Shown here: one piece after another, positions 25,731 through 34,829 of the stretch | Numbering within the stretch: the stretch's first letter is position 1 | Layout of the letters: each line of letters starts with the position of its first letter | NCBI RefSeq assembly: GCF_014058705.1 | Contig: NZ_CP059692.1 | Coordinates: 1,431,001 to 1,495,000 of the forward strand | Direction of reading: 5' to 3' | DNA length: 64,000 nt | Origin: Aureimonas mangrovi | GTDB taxonomy: Bacteria; Pseudomonadota; Alphaproteobacteria; Rhizobiales; Rhizobiaceae | Program-made: the position numbers and the translations under genes | The notes under the pieces: model-generated | What the model saw: the letters and a program-made list of their open reading frames with translations, nothing else | Databases searched by the model: none | What the model was told of the DNA's origin: nothing

Positions 25731-27197
25731 CTACTCGGTGAGGCTCGACAACGGGCTCTCGAAGGCGAAGCGCAGGCCCTCGCGGGCGTAGTCGATCTTC
25801 ATTTCCTCGCCGATCTCGGCGGCGAGCGAGCGCTCGATCATCCGGCTGCCGAAACCACGGCGTGTGGGTGCCTCGTTGATCGGCGGACCGCCCATCTCGC
25901 GCCATTCGAAGGCGAGGCGACGTTCGCCATCGACGTCGAAGGTCCGCCAGGAAACGTCAATGCGGCCGGTTTCGTTGGAGAGCGCGCCATACTTGACGGC
26001 GTTGGTCGCCAGCTCGTGCAGCGCGAGAGACAATGCCGTCGCGACCTTCGGCAGAAGGCGAACGCGCGGGCCTCTTTCGCTGACACGCCCGTCCTCGCCG
26101 CGGAACGGGTCGAGCGACCGCGCGACGACCTCTCCAAAGAGCGCGCCCGCCCAGCCTTCACGGGTCAGAACGTCGTGCGTGGCGGCGAGCGCCTGCATGC
26201 GACCCGCCATCGTCTCCTGCGCCTGGTCCAGGCTGTGGGCGTTGCGCAGCGTCTGCGAGAAGATCGACTGCACCGTCGCCAGCACGTTCTTGACGCGGTG
26301 GTCGAGCTCGCGCGTGAGGAGCTCGCGATGCAGTTCGGCGCGCTTGCGCTCGGTGATGTCCGCGCAGACGCCGGAGAGCAAAATCGGATCGCCTTGCGCG
26401 TCGAAGGATGTCTGGCCGCGCAACTCGATCCAGAGCTCTTCATCGTCTTCCTTGAGGATGCGGCTCTCGATCTCCAACTCACCCGAGCCCGACATCGCGG
26501 CCCTCATCTCCGCGCGCCAGAGCAAACGGTCGGCCGGGTGGAGAGCCGATTCGAGGTCCTGCTGTGTGACGCTGTCCGCCACCTCCAACCCGAACATATG
26601 CCGGAAACGCTGCGAGGCGACGACCCGTCCGCCTTTCAGGTCGATCGCCCACGCGCCGAGCCGCCCGGCGTCCAGCGTGAAGCGCAGGCGCTCCTCGGTC
26701 CGGGACAAATCCGCGATGCGCCGCTCCAGCTCCTGTTCCAGCGAGGAGCGATCGGTCTTGAGGCGCGCCAGACGATTGATCTCGGCCGTCACGTCGAACT
26801 GCGAGGCGAAGAAATACATGAGGTCGCCGTCGGCCGCGAAGACCGGCGAGATGAGAAGGCGGTTCCAGAAGGTGGTGCCGTCCTTGCGATAGTTCAGGAG
26901 ATCGATCTCGATCGGAACCCGGTTGGCGACGGCGTCACGGACGCGCCCGACGTCGTCGCGATTCGTCGCCGGCCCCTGGAGGAAACGGCAGTTGCGATTC
27001 AGCGTCTCGTCGCGGGAGTAGCCGGTGAGACGACCGAAGGCGTCGTTGACGAAGACAATCGGATTGTCGGGCTGCCGCGGATCGGTGATGAGCATCGGCA
27101 TGCGGGTGGTGCGCACGGCCGAGGCGAACGGATCGGTCCCGTTATCGACACGATGGAGCTCGTGCTCGATCCGGCTTTCCTCACGCCTGTCTACCAA
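25731..27197 (-). CDS. LOV-PAS sensor histidine kinase of the HWE/HisKA_2 type (blue-light receptor)
   Basis: 488 aa from the TTG at 27197, the most upstream start; GTG 27114 or ATG 27099 are alternatives that would trim the LOV N-cap. Residues about 33-140 form a LOV domain: N69-C70-R-F-L-Q carries the cysteine that bonds flavin after blue light, and Q133 in FFASQFDVT is the conserved flipping glutamine. A coiled linker (about 141-170), a second PAS domain (about 170-285), then the kinase: ELDHRVKN with phospho-acceptor H300 and the ATP-binding HELATNAVKYGALS. HWE kinases of this layout signal general stress in Brucella and other Rhizobiales. The response-regulator partner is not in the window. 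Confidence 0.92.
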   Translation of the reverse strand: MVDRREESRIEHELHRVDNGTDPFASAVRTTRMPMLITDPRQPDNPIVFVNDAFGRLTGYSRDETLNRNCRFLQGPATNRDDVGRVRDAVANRVPIEIDLLNYRKDGTTFWNRLLISPVFAADGDLMYFFASQFDVTAEINRLARLKTDRSSLEQELERRIADLSRTEERLRFTLDAGRLGAWAIDLKGGRVVASQRFRHMFGLEVADSVTQQDLESALHPADRLLWRAEMRAAMSGSGELEIESRILKEDDEELWIELRGQTSFDAQGDPILLSGVCADITERKRAELHRELLTRELDHRVKNVLATVQSIFSQTLRNAHSLDQAQETMAGRMQALAATHDVLTREGWAGALFGEVVARSLDPFRGEDGRVSERGPRVRLLPKVATALSLALHELATNAVKYGALSNETGRIDVSWRTFDVDGERRLAFEWREMGGPPINEAPTRRGFGSRMIERSLAAEIGEEMKIDYAREGLRFAFESPLSSLTE

Positions 27198-27275
27198 ATG
27201 CCTGCCCCACAGCCCCCGGACGGCGAAAGCGCCGTCATGTCGGGATCGTATCCATATCGTCCGTCGTTATGAAGC

Positions 27276-27599
27276 ATGGCAGTTCGTCTCGTCTACGCTT
27301 CCAAGCTCGCGTCCGGCGTCAAATCGTCCGACATCGACGCTATCGCCGCGACCTCCGCAGACCGCAACGCCCGTCGAGGCATAACCGGGATACTCGCGCT
27401 TGACGGTGATCATGTGTGTCAAATCCTCGAGGGGCCGGACGCCGACGTATCCAGCCTGTTCGACACAATCATCAAGGATCGGCGACATGAAGGCGTCGTG
27501 GAACTTCATCGCACGCCCATCGACAGGCCGCGCTTTGCCGGGTGGGGCATGGCGCGGCGGCCGATGATCGACGTGGTGATGATGGCCTACGCCGACTGA
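27276..27599 (+). CDS. BLUF domain protein (FAD blue-light sensor)
   Basis: 107 aa, just one BLUF domain with no output domain. Key residues are in place: Y7 (RLVYAS), N31 (RNARRGITGIL), Q49 (CQILEGP), W90 and M92 (GWGM). These bind FAD and shift hydrogen bonds on blue light. Short BLUF proteins of this kind work by binding partner proteins. It starts 78 bp from the divergent LOV kinase gene, so the two photoreceptors probably share a regulatory region. The position before Q is V-C rather than the more usual F-L. Confidence 0.9.
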   Translation: MAVRLVYASKLASGVKSSDIDAIAATSADRNARRGITGILALDGDHVCQILEGPDADVSSLFDTIIKDRRHEGVVELHRTPIDRPRFAGWGMARRPMIDVVMMAYAD

Positions 27600-27621
27600 C
27601 GCGCGGTTGGGTCCTGAAACG

Positions 27622-27649
27622 AAAAACACCGCCCGAGGGCGGTGTTTCG
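27622..27649. terminator. bidirectional intrinsic terminator between BLUF gene and rpmG
   Basis: AAACACCGCCC-GA-GGGCGGTGTTT: a long perfect stem with A-run before and T-run after, between convergent genes. Confidence 0.9.
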
Positions 27650-27674
27650 ATCCGTCGTACGGCTGGCGAGAAGA

Positions 27675-27842
27675 TTACTTGATCTTCGCCTCACGGAACT
27701 CGACGTGCTTGCGCGCGATCGGGTCGTACTTCGTCTTCGTCATCTTGTCGGTCATGGTGCGGCTGTTCTTCGTTGTCACGTAGAAGAAGCCGGTGTCCGC
27801 CGTCGAGAGAAGCTTGATCTTGATGGTCGTTGCCTTGGCCAT
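27675..27842 (-). CDS. rpmG: 50S ribosomal protein L33
   Basis: 55 aa from ATG 27842 ([23 protein letters not shown] region). The longer open frame upstream is not conserved-looking. Sequence, basic charge and the C-terminal [17 protein letters not shown] (split here for length: YDPIARKH, then VEFREAKIK) are those of the cysteine-free L33 of alphaproteobacteria. Located in the large ribosomal subunit near the exit site. A terminator follows at once. Confidence 0.95.
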   Translation of the reverse strand: MAKATTIKIKLLSTADTGFFYVTTKNSRTMTDKMTKTKYDPIARKHVEFREAKIK

Positions 27843-28007
27843 GTCCTGTCCATCCGCCTTGCGATAGGTGCCTCTCGACATCCCCCTTGCGGGCTGACGG
27901 CGCTGGAGCGAGGCGTCTGTATCGGTTGTTCGTCTTGAAGCATCGCCCGGCTGGCCGGACAAGCCGCCGCTGGACCATTCGAGTGGACCCGCAGCATTCG
28001 AGCGCGG

Positions 28008-28035
28008 ACACTAGCCAAAGACGCGCCGAAGTCAA
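28008..28035 (-). promoter_or_regulatory. candidate rpmG promoter
   Basis: On the minus strand TTGACT (28035-28030), a 16-bp spacer and TAGTGT (28013-28008) stand about 165 bp before the rpmG start. The -35 matches five of six consensus positions and the -10 three of six. Confidence 0.4.
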
Positions 28036-28049
28036 GCTGCCGCGTTCTT

Positions 28050-28796
28050 CTACACGAACTCGCGCTGAAACTTCGCACCCTTGCGGCGATAGAAGGGCAT
28101 CGGAACATCAGCGTCGCGAAGATCGCCTCGTTCGAGGCGCCGCGAAAGATCGCCGAGCACCTGCCGAGTGATGGGTGCCAGGTCCTCTCCGAGCATCTCG
28201 TCGACGGTGATCCAGCGCACGAGGTCGAATTCGTTCGTCGGCCGTTCCTCGAAAGGAACCTGCCGCGCGATCGAGGAAACGGGCACCGCGAAGAAGCGCG
28301 TGTCGTAGCGGCGCACGCGCTGAGGAGGGGTGATGGCGCGGGCGAAGGGAATCAGCACCTCGGGTTCCGGCGATATCCCGCACTTTGCGAAATCGCTCCA
28401 GAAGGGCGCATTGCTCACGAAGGCTACGCCGGCACGGCCGAGCATGATGCCGGTCTCTTCGAAGGTTTCGCGAATCGCAGCGAGCGCCAGGGCGCAGGCG
28501 CGCTTTTCGTCGAAGCGGCCTCCCACGCGTGCCATCAGCCGTGCTTCGGCCGGTCCTTCGATCGAGAAGGAGGGGGCGAGGGCGAGGTCGGACCGGTCGA
28601 TCCGGCCGCCGGGGAAGACGAGCTTGCCGGCCATGAAGACGTGCGCGTCGGCTCGCCGCCCGACGAGGATGCGCGGCGGCTCGGACGTGTCGTCGATGAT
28701 CACGACGCTCGCCGCGTCGCGCACCCGCACGCGCTTCGCATCGACGCGCGGAGCGGGCCGGCTCAGCGCCTCCCGCGCCGGCCCCGCCTCGATCAA
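28050..28796 (-). CDS. NUDIX hydrolase
   Basis: 248 aa starting at the TTG at 28796, which overlaps the TGA of the DUF983 gene (TTGA) and has a GAGGGGG ribosome site about 7 bp upstream; the long upstream extension of this frame is antisense-like and was not used. NUDIX pattern: VFPGGRIDRSD early, and the box AAIRETFEETGIML. It resembles the larger RppH/NUDT19-like group that hydrolyses nucleoside-diphosphate-linked compounds such as CoA derivatives; substrate unknown. Coupled to DUF983 and rnr. Confidence 0.85.
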   Translation of the reverse strand: MIEAGPAREALSRPAPRVDAKRVRVRDAASVVIIDDTSEPPRILVGRRADAHVFMAGKLVFPGGRIDRSDLALAPSFSIEGPAEARLMARVGGRFDEKRACALALAAIRETFEETGIMLGRAGVAFVSNAPFWSDFAKCGISPEPEVLIPFARAITPPQRVRRYDTRFFAVPVSSIARQVPFEERPTNEFDLVRWITVDEMLGEDLAPITRQVLGDLSRRLERGDLRDADVPMPFYRRKGAKFQREFV

Positions 28797-29188
28797 TGCC
28801 CAGCCCCCTCTTCGCCTCCCGCAAAACCATGCATCCGCATGGCCCATTGCAACCCGATCGTCGCGCCCTTGAGCGGCTTGAGAAGAACGAGCGACAGAAG
28901 CGTCGTCACCGGAATCCAGATCGCCAGATGCGCGACGAGCGAAAGCTCGGCCATCTGTTCGGCCGCCATGAACAGCGCCACCACGATATGGCCGACGATG
29001 AAGACGGTCAGATAGGGCGGCAGGTCGTCGGCCCGATGATGGTGGAAGACTTCGCCGCACTCGGCACAGGCGTCGACACTGGTCAGGAAGCCTTTGAACA
29101 GCCGCCCCTTGTCGCAGTTCGGGCAACGCAGGCAGAACCCACGCCACATCGCCTGCGCGACCGGTCTGGTTGAATGATCGATGCTCAT
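28793..29188 (-). CDS. DUF983 membrane protein
   Basis: 131 aa. Two CxxC pairs near the start (CLRCPNC and CAECGEVF) suggest a small zinc ribbon. Two membrane helices follow (LTVFIVGHIVVALFM and IWIPVTTLLSLVLL). Function unknown; the family is widespread in alphaproteobacteria and often sits, as here, directly after rnr. Its ATG overlaps the rnr stop by 4 bp (ATGA). Confidence 0.9.
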   Translation of the reverse strand: MSIDHSTRPVAQAMWRGFCLRCPNCDKGRLFKGFLTSVDACAECGEVFHHHRADDLPPYLTVFIVGHIVVALFMAAEQMAELSLVAHLAIWIPVTTLLSLVLLKPLKGATIGLQWAMRMHGFAGGEEGAGH

Positions 29189-31461
29189 CGTCTTTTCCCC
29201 GCGCGGTTGCGCGCCCGGCCCGGCACGCTTGAGGCTCCACGCTGGAAGCGCTTGCCCGCCTTGTGGAAAGAGGCGTTGGAACGCGGCAGTTCGCGCGCCT
29301 CGCTCAGCATCTCGAAGCGCATGGCACCGGCCAGCGGCGCTGCCTCGACAAGCCGGACGTCGACCATATCGCCGAGGCGGAAACCGTGCCGGCTGCGCTC
29401 GCCGACGAGGCTGTGCGCGGCTTCGTCGTAATGGAAATACTCGTTGCCGAGTGTGGAGATCGGCACGAAACCGTCGGCGCCATAGTCCGGCAGCCTGACG
29501 AAAAGGCCCGCTTTGGTCACGCCCGTCACGCGGCCGGTGAAGTCCGCCCCGACTCGGTCGACGAGGTGATGGGCGATGAGGCGATCCACCGTGTCGCGCT
29601 CGGCAGCCATCGCACGCCGCTCGGCCTGGCTGATCTCGTCGGCCGTCTGGTCCAGCCGCTCCTCATCCTCGCGCGAAAGCCCGCCCGGTCCGAGCCCGAG
29701 AGCGGTGACGAGCGCGCGGTGGACGAGAAGGTCCGCATAGCGCCGGATGGGCGAGGTGAAATGCGCGTAGCGAGACAGGTTCAGGCCGAAATGGCCGACA
29801 TTCTCGCGCTGGTAAAGCGCCTGGCTCTGCGAGCGCAGCACCACCTCGTTGACAAGGCTCTCATGCTCCGTGTCCTTCACGCGGGCGAGGATGCCGTTGA
29901 AATGCGCCGGGCGCAGGTTGCCACTCTTGGCCAGTGGCATGTCAAGCGTCTTCAGGAAGTCCCGCAGCGATTCGAGCTTGGTCATCGAGGGGGTGTCGTG
30001 TGCGCGGTAGAGAAGCGCCTGGCGCTTGGCCTCCAGCGTCTCGGCCGCCGCGACATTGGCCTGGATCATGAACTCCTCGATCAGCCGGTGGGCATCCAGG
30101 CGGGCGGGCACGACCACACGCTCGACACGCCCTTGGCTGTCGAGGAGGATCTTGCGCTCGGGCAGATCGAGATCAAGCGGCTGGCGCTTCTCGCGTGCGA
30201 TCTTGAGCGCGGCGTATGCGGCCCAGAGCGGGCGCAGCACTTCAGAGACGATCGCCGGATCCGCGTCACCCTCGACGCCGTCGATAGCCACCTGCGCCAT
30301 CTCGTAGGCGAGCTTGGCATGGCTGCGCATCATGATGCGGTGGAAGCTGTGACGCCGCTTTTCGCCCTCGGCCGAGAAGACCATGCGCACGGCGAGCGCC
30401 GGGCGGTCCACAGCCTCGCGCAGCGAGCAGAGGTCGTTGGAGATCCGTTCGGGCAGCATCGGCACCACGCGATCCGGGAAATAGACGGAATTGCCGCGCA
30501 ATCGCGCCTCGGCGTCGAGCTTCGAGCCGGGGCGGACATGAAACGAGACGTCGGCGATCGCGACCGTCACGATGTGGCCGCCGGGGTTGGCTGGATCCTC
30601 GTCGGGCGCGGCGAAAACCGCGTCGTCATGGTCCTTGGCGTCGCGCGGGTCGATGGTGACGAGAGGGAGGGCGCGCCAGTCCTCGCGCGATTCCATTGTG
30701 GCAGCGCCGGCCTTCTCGGCCTCTTCCAGCACGGCCTTGGGGAAGACATGCGGAATCGAATGAGCGTGCAGGGCGATGGTGGAAATGGCGCGCTCGGACG
30801 CCATCGACCCGACGATGCGGGTGACGCGCCCACGCGGGAAGCCTGCGCGCGGACGCGAAAGCGCCTCGACTTCCACGAGATCGCCGCCCTTGGCCTCGCC
30901 GGCGTCCTCGGCGGAAACGGCATATTCCAGCCCGCGCCGTTCCACCGGCTCGACACGCCCGCCGCCGCCCGGCATGGGACGAAAGACACCGAGCGCAATC
31001 GACCGGTCGGCCTCCAGAACGCGGATCACCCGCGCCGTCGGTCCGTCCTCGGCCTCGTAGTTCAGGTTGCAGAGTGCGCGGTCGCCGACACCGGCCGTGC
31101 GCGCATCCCGGCTCTGCTTGAGACGGAAGCGCGGCGCCTCGTCCTCGCCTTCCCAGGAGACCGGCTCTGCGAGAAGTCCGCCTTCGTCGTCGCGGCCGGT
31201 GACGCGCAGCACGGCGACGGAGGGCAGGGCGCCCGGCCGCGTGTAGCGCTTGCGGCCACCTTCCACGACGCCTTCGGCCTGCAGGTCAGCCAGAATGTCT
31301 TTCAGCAGAACGCGCTCGTCGCCCTTCACGCCGAAAGCCTTGGCCAGATCGCGCTTGGTGGCGCGCTGTGGATTCTCGGCGATGAAGCGCAGGACCGCTT
31401 CGCGGTCGAGCGTCGGGGCGTTGCCGTTACCGGGTCGTTGGCCCGCGCGCTTTTTCTGCAA
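29185..31461 (-). CDS. rnr: ribonuclease R
   Basis: 758 aa 3'-5' exoribonuclease. Layout: N-terminal winged helix (about 20-90), cold-shock domains, the RNB catalytic domain with TIDPRDAKDHDDAV carrying the metal-binding aspartates, an S1 domain near 640-720 and a basic tail ending RARNRAGKRR. Degrades structured RNA and takes part in rRNA and tmRNA quality control. First of the rnr-DUF983-nudix operon (ATGA and TTGA overlaps). Nine bases after the small secreted-protein gene. Confidence 0.96.
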   Translation of the reverse strand: MQKKRAGQRPGNGNAPTLDREAVLRFIAENPQRATKRDLAKAFGVKGDERVLLKDILADLQAEGVVEGGRKRYTRPGALPSVAVLRVTGRDDEGGLLAEPVSWEGEDEAPRFRLKQSRDARTAGVGDRALCNLNYEAEDGPTARVIRVLEADRSIALGVFRPMPGGGGRVEPVERRGLEYAVSAEDAGEAKGGDLVEVEALSRPRAGFPRGRVTRIVGSMASERAISTIALHAHSIPHVFPKAVLEEAEKAGAATMESREDWRALPLVTIDPRDAKDHDDAVFAAPDEDPANPGGHIVTVAIADVSFHVRPGSKLDAEARLRGNSVYFPDRVVPMLPERISNDLCSLREAVDRPALAVRMVFSAEGEKRRHSFHRIMMRSHAKLAYEMAQVAIDGVEGDADPAIVSEVLRPLWAAYAALKIAREKRQPLDLDLPERKILLDSQGRVERVVVPARLDAHRLIEEFMIQANVAAAETLEAKRQALLYRAHDTPSMTKLESLRDFLKTLDMPLAKSGNLRPAHFNGILARVKDTEHESLVNEVVLRSQSQALYQRENVGHFGLNLSRYAHFTSPIRRYADLLVHRALVTALGLGPGGLSREDEERLDQTADEISQAERRAMAAERDTVDRLIAHHLVDRVGADFTGRVTGVTKAGLFVRLPDYGADGFVPISTLGNEYFHYDEAAHSLVGERSRHGFRLGDMVDVRLVEAAPLAGAMRFEMLSEARELPRSNASFHKAGKRFQRGASSVPGRARNRAGKRR

Positions 31462-31469
31462 GATCGATC

Positions 31470-31940
31470 CTATCGATTGAACGTCTCCAGGGAGAGTACA
31501 GCATCGCAGTAGCTCCCGTCATGCGTCCCGACCCAGATATCGAGCCATCCGTTCGCGGGGCGCGTCAGGTTGATCTTCGCATCGAGATTGCCGGCGTCGT
31601 CATCGTCATAGAACCAGTTCTCGGACGCCGTGTTGATGAGGAGGACGCTGTCGCATTCGCTCTTGACGGAAACCGTAAGCGTATAACCGCTCATCCCGCT
31701 GAGGTTGAAGGAGAAATCCGGCTTGCTCATGACGTAGCCCTGCCCATCGTCCGTGCCGGGGGCGACGTTCTTGCAGCGCTGGATGCTCGTGTCGCCGCCC
31801 GCCCGCACGCGGAAGGTCTTCTCAGAATAGAGTTCGGAGCCGGAGAAACGGTGCGTCGATCCGTACTGGCTGGGATCGGGGCAGGCGAAGGCCGCCGCAG
31901 GCAGGACAAGGAGAAAGAATGCTGCAATCAGGAGGCGCAT
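31470..31940 (-). CDS. small secreted protein with a pre-peptidase-C-like domain, function unknown
   Basis: 156 aa. Signal peptide 1-19 (LLIAAFFLLVLPAAAFA). Mature protein has four cysteines (C20, C56, C96, C145), probably two disulfides. The C-terminal pattern NWFYDDDDAGNLDAKI followed by GWLDIWVGTHDG resembles the PPC (bacterial pre-peptidase C-terminal) beta-sandwich found in secreted proteins. No catalytic motif. It is between topA and rnr and in their orientation; the 8-bp gap to rnr suggests co-transcription. Confidence 0.7.
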   Translation of the reverse strand: MRLLIAAFFLLVLPAAAFACPDPSQYGSTHRFSGSELYSEKTFRVRAGGDTSIQRCKNVAPGTDDGQGYVMSKPDFSFNLSGMSGYTLTVSVKSECDSVLLINTASENWFYDDDDAGNLDAKINLTRPANGWLDIWVGTHDGSYCDAVLSLETFNR

Positions 31941-32048
31941 GATCAGGGCCTTTGGCGTGGAAGGAATGTGTCCACACTAAGGCAGCTTGATTGTCATATG
32001 CAATGACGTTGCGGAAGGTGGCGGACGATCTACGTCCGCCGCCGACGC

Positions 32049-34712
32049 TCAGTCTTTTGCCGCTGCCTTCTTGGGCGCTGCCGTCTTGGCCGTGGACTTC
32101 GAGGCGGCGCTCTTCTTCGTCGCAGACTTCTTGGCAGCCGCCTTCTTCGGTGCGGCCTTCGGCTTCCCCTTGCCGGTCTTCTCGGCGCGTTCCGTCAGAA
32201 GCTGGATCGCCTCCTCCAGCGTCACGGAGGCGGGGTCCTTGCCCTTCGGCAGCGTCGCGTTGACCTTGCCCGTGTTGACGTAGGGGCCGAAGCGTCCCTC
32301 GCGAACCGTGATCGATCCGCCGAGCGTCGGATGCTCGCCGAGCGTCGCGATGGCGGCCGGCGTGCCGCGCCCGCGCCCGCCGCGCTCCTTCTTCTCGGCG
32401 ATGACCGTGACGGCGCGGTTGAGGCCGACGGTGAACACGTCCTCGACCGTCTCCAAATTGGCATAGGCGCCGTCATGCTGGAGGAAAGGGCCGTAACGGC
32501 CGAGACCGGCCAGAATCGGCTTGCCGCTTTCCGGGTGCAGGCCCACCTCGCGCGGCAGCGCCAGAAGCTGCAGGGCCTTGGTTAGGTCCATCTCCGCGAC
32601 TTCCCAGCCCTTCGGCAAGGAAGAGCGCTTGGCCTCCTTGCCTTCGCCGCGCTGGACGTAGGGCCCGAAGCGGCCCGAGCGCAGCGTGACGCCCTCGCCG
32701 GTATCGGGATCGGTGCCGAGCTCCTTCGGGCCGTCGAGCCCGCCATCGTCGGCGCCTTCGGCCGAAAGCGAGGTGCCGAGCTGCTTGGTGTAGTTGCACT
32801 CGGGATAGTTCGAGCAGCCCACGAAGGCGCCGAACTTGCCGAGCTTGAGCGACAGGCGGCCGTTGCCGCAGCGCGGGCAGGCGCGCGGGTCCGATCCGTC
32901 GCCCTTCGGCGGGAAGACGAGGGGGCCGAGCTCTTCGTTCAGCGCGTCGAGGACGTCGGAGACGCGGAGTTCCTTGGTGCCGTCGACATGTGCGGAAAAG
33001 TCCTTCCAGAAGTCGCGCAGGACCTCCTTCCAGGACAACTCACCGGCCGAGATGAGATCGAGCTTCTCCTCGAGGCCTGCCGTGAAGTCGTATTCGACGT
33101 ACTTTTCGAAGAAATTGTGCAGGAAGGCCGTCACGAGACGGCCCTTGGAATCGGGCAGGAGCTTGCGCTTCTCCTGCACGATGTAGTCGCGGTCCTGCAG
33201 TGTCTGGAGCGTCGCGGCGTAGGTCGAGGGACGCCCGATACCGAGCTCCTCCATCTTCTTGATCAGCGAGGCTTCCGAATAGCGCGGCGGGGGCTCGGTA
33301 AAGTGCTGCGTCGGCTCGACGGACCGCTTCTTCAGCGTCTCGTCGGCGCCGATCTGCGGCAGCCGGGCCGAATCGTCGTCCTCCTCCGCCTGATCGGCCT
33401 GGGATTTCGAATCGTCGCGATGGTCCTGATAGGCGCCGATGAAGCCATCGAAGCGGATGACGGACCCCGTCGCGCGCAATTGGGCCTTGCGGCCTGCGTT
33501 CTCGGCGAGGATCTCAACCGTGGTGCGCTCGATCTCGGCCGACGCCATCTGCGAGGCGATGGCGCGCTTCCAGATGAGGTCGTAGAGGCGCGCCTGATCG
33601 CGGTCGAGGAAACGCTCCATGTCCTTCGGCAGACGATCGAAGGAGGTAGGGCGGATCGCCTCGTGCGCTTCCTGCGCGTTCTTGGCTTTGGTCGAGTAAT
33701 AGCGCGGCTTCTCCGGCACGTAGCGTTCGCCGAAGGTCTTCCCGATGGCCTTGCGCGCGTCCGCGATCGCCTCCGGCGCCATCTGCACGCCGTCGGTACG
33801 CATGTAGGTGATCAGACCGACCGTCTCGCCGCCGATGTCCATGCCCTCGTAGAGGCGCTGCGCCACCTGCATGGTGCGCGAGGCGCCGAAGCCGAGCTTG
33901 GCCGAGGCCGCCTGCTGCAGCGAGGAGGTCGTGAAGGGCGGCGAGGGGTTGCGCCTGGTCGGCTTGGCCTCGACGCCGAGCGCTCGGAAGGACGCGCCCT
34001 CCAGCATGTCGCGGATCTCGAAGGCACGCGCCTGGTTGCCGATCGACAGGCGCTGAAGCTTCTCGCCTTCATAGGCGGTGAGGCGCGCCACGAAGTCCTC
34101 GTCGCGCGGCGTGCCTAGCTTTGCGACGATCTGCCAGTATTCGTCGGTCTTGAATCGCTCGATCTCCGCTTCGCGGTCGCAGACGAGGCGCAGCGCGACG
34201 GACTGGACACGGCCGGCCGAGCGCGCGCCCGGCAGCTTCCGCCACAGGACGGGAGAGAGGGTAAAGCCCACGAGATAGTCGAGCGCGCGGCGCGCCAGGT
34301 AGGCGTCCACCAGCGGCTCGTCGATCTGGCGCGGATTGGCCATCGCGTCGAGGACGGCCTTCTTGGTGATGGCGTTGAATACGACGCGGCTGACCGGCTT
34401 GTCCTTCAGCGCTTTCTTCTGACGCAGGACCTCCAGCACATGCCAGGAGATGGCTTCGCCTTCGCGATCCGGATCGGTTGCGAGGACGAGGGCATCCGCG
34501 CCCTTCATGGCCTGGGCGATCTCGTTCAGGCGCTTCTGCGAGGGCTTGTCGACCTCCCAGTCCATCGAGAAGTCGTCTTCCGGGCGCACCGAGCCGTTCT
34601 TGGCCGGCAGATCGCGCACATGGCCGAAGGAAGCGAGAACCTTGTAGTTCGAGCCCAGATATTTGTTGATCGTCTTCGCTTTGGCGGGCGATTCGACGAT
34701 GACGACGTCCAT
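32049..34712 (-). CDS. topA: DNA topoisomerase I
   Basis: 887 aa type IA topoisomerase. N-terminal Toprim (MDVVIVESPAKAKTINKYLG), catalytic tyrosine Y303 in GLITYMRTDG, one four-cysteine zinc finger (CPRCGNG and CSNYPEC) and three further Topo-C repeats without cysteines (GRFGPYVQRG, GRYGPFLQHDG, GRFGPYVNTG). The last 45 residues are a Lys/Ala tail (KPKAAPKKAAAKKSATKK type) resembling histone H1. Relaxes negative supercoils. Follows dprA, as in other Rhizobiales. Confidence 0.97.
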   Translation of the reverse strand: MDVVIVESPAKAKTINKYLGSNYKVLASFGHVRDLPAKNGSVRPEDDFSMDWEVDKPSQKRLNEIAQAMKGADALVLATDPDREGEAISWHVLEVLRQKKALKDKPVSRVVFNAITKKAVLDAMANPRQIDEPLVDAYLARRALDYLVGFTLSPVLWRKLPGARSAGRVQSVALRLVCDREAEIERFKTDEYWQIVAKLGTPRDEDFVARLTAYEGEKLQRLSIGNQARAFEIRDMLEGASFRALGVEAKPTRRNPSPPFTTSSLQQAASAKLGFGASRTMQVAQRLYEGMDIGGETVGLITYMRTDGVQMAPEAIADARKAIGKTFGERYVPEKPRYYSTKAKNAQEAHEAIRPTSFDRLPKDMERFLDRDQARLYDLIWKRAIASQMASAEIERTTVEILAENAGRKAQLRATGSVIRFDGFIGAYQDHRDDSKSQADQAEEDDDSARLPQIGADETLKKRSVEPTQHFTEPPPRYSEASLIKKMEELGIGRPSTYAATLQTLQDRDYIVQEKRKLLPDSKGRLVTAFLHNFFEKYVEYDFTAGLEEKLDLISAGELSWKEVLRDFWKDFSAHVDGTKELRVSDVLDALNEELGPLVFPPKGDGSDPRACPRCGNGRLSLKLGKFGAFVGCSNYPECNYTKQLGTSLSAEGADDGGLDGPKELGTDPDTGEGVTLRSGRFGPYVQRGEGKEAKRSSLPKGWEVAEMDLTKALQLLALPREVGLHPESGKPILAGLGRYGPFLQHDGAYANLETVEDVFTVGLNRAVTVIAEKKERGGRGRGTPAAIATLGEHPTLGGSITVREGRFGPYVNTGKVNATLPKGKDPASVTLEEAIQLLTERAEKTGKGKPKAAPKKAAAKKSATKKSAASKSTAKTAAPKKAAAKD

Positions 34713-34829
34713 GCGCTGGCGATCCCGGAGAGTTCTGGGGAAAAGCCGTCGTGGCTTCCCGATGTTGCACCGCTCACATGGACAGCGCGGAAAGCGCGGT
34801 CAACCCCGGCTTGCAGGAGGGTGTGTCCG

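Noticed and set aside
28797-29240. N-terminal extension of the NUDIX frame across the DUF983 gene
   Set aside because: It overlaps a good zinc-ribbon membrane gene and reads as out-of-frame translation; the TTGA-coupled start at 28796 explains the gene better.
29263-31512. 749-codon open frame opposite rnr
   Set aside because: Antisense shadow of RNase R with no recognisable motif.
32020-32040. Hairpin GGCGGACG-atcta-CGTCCGCC after topA as a terminator
   Set aside because: The stem is good but there is no T-run in the topA direction, so it was not listed as an intrinsic terminator.
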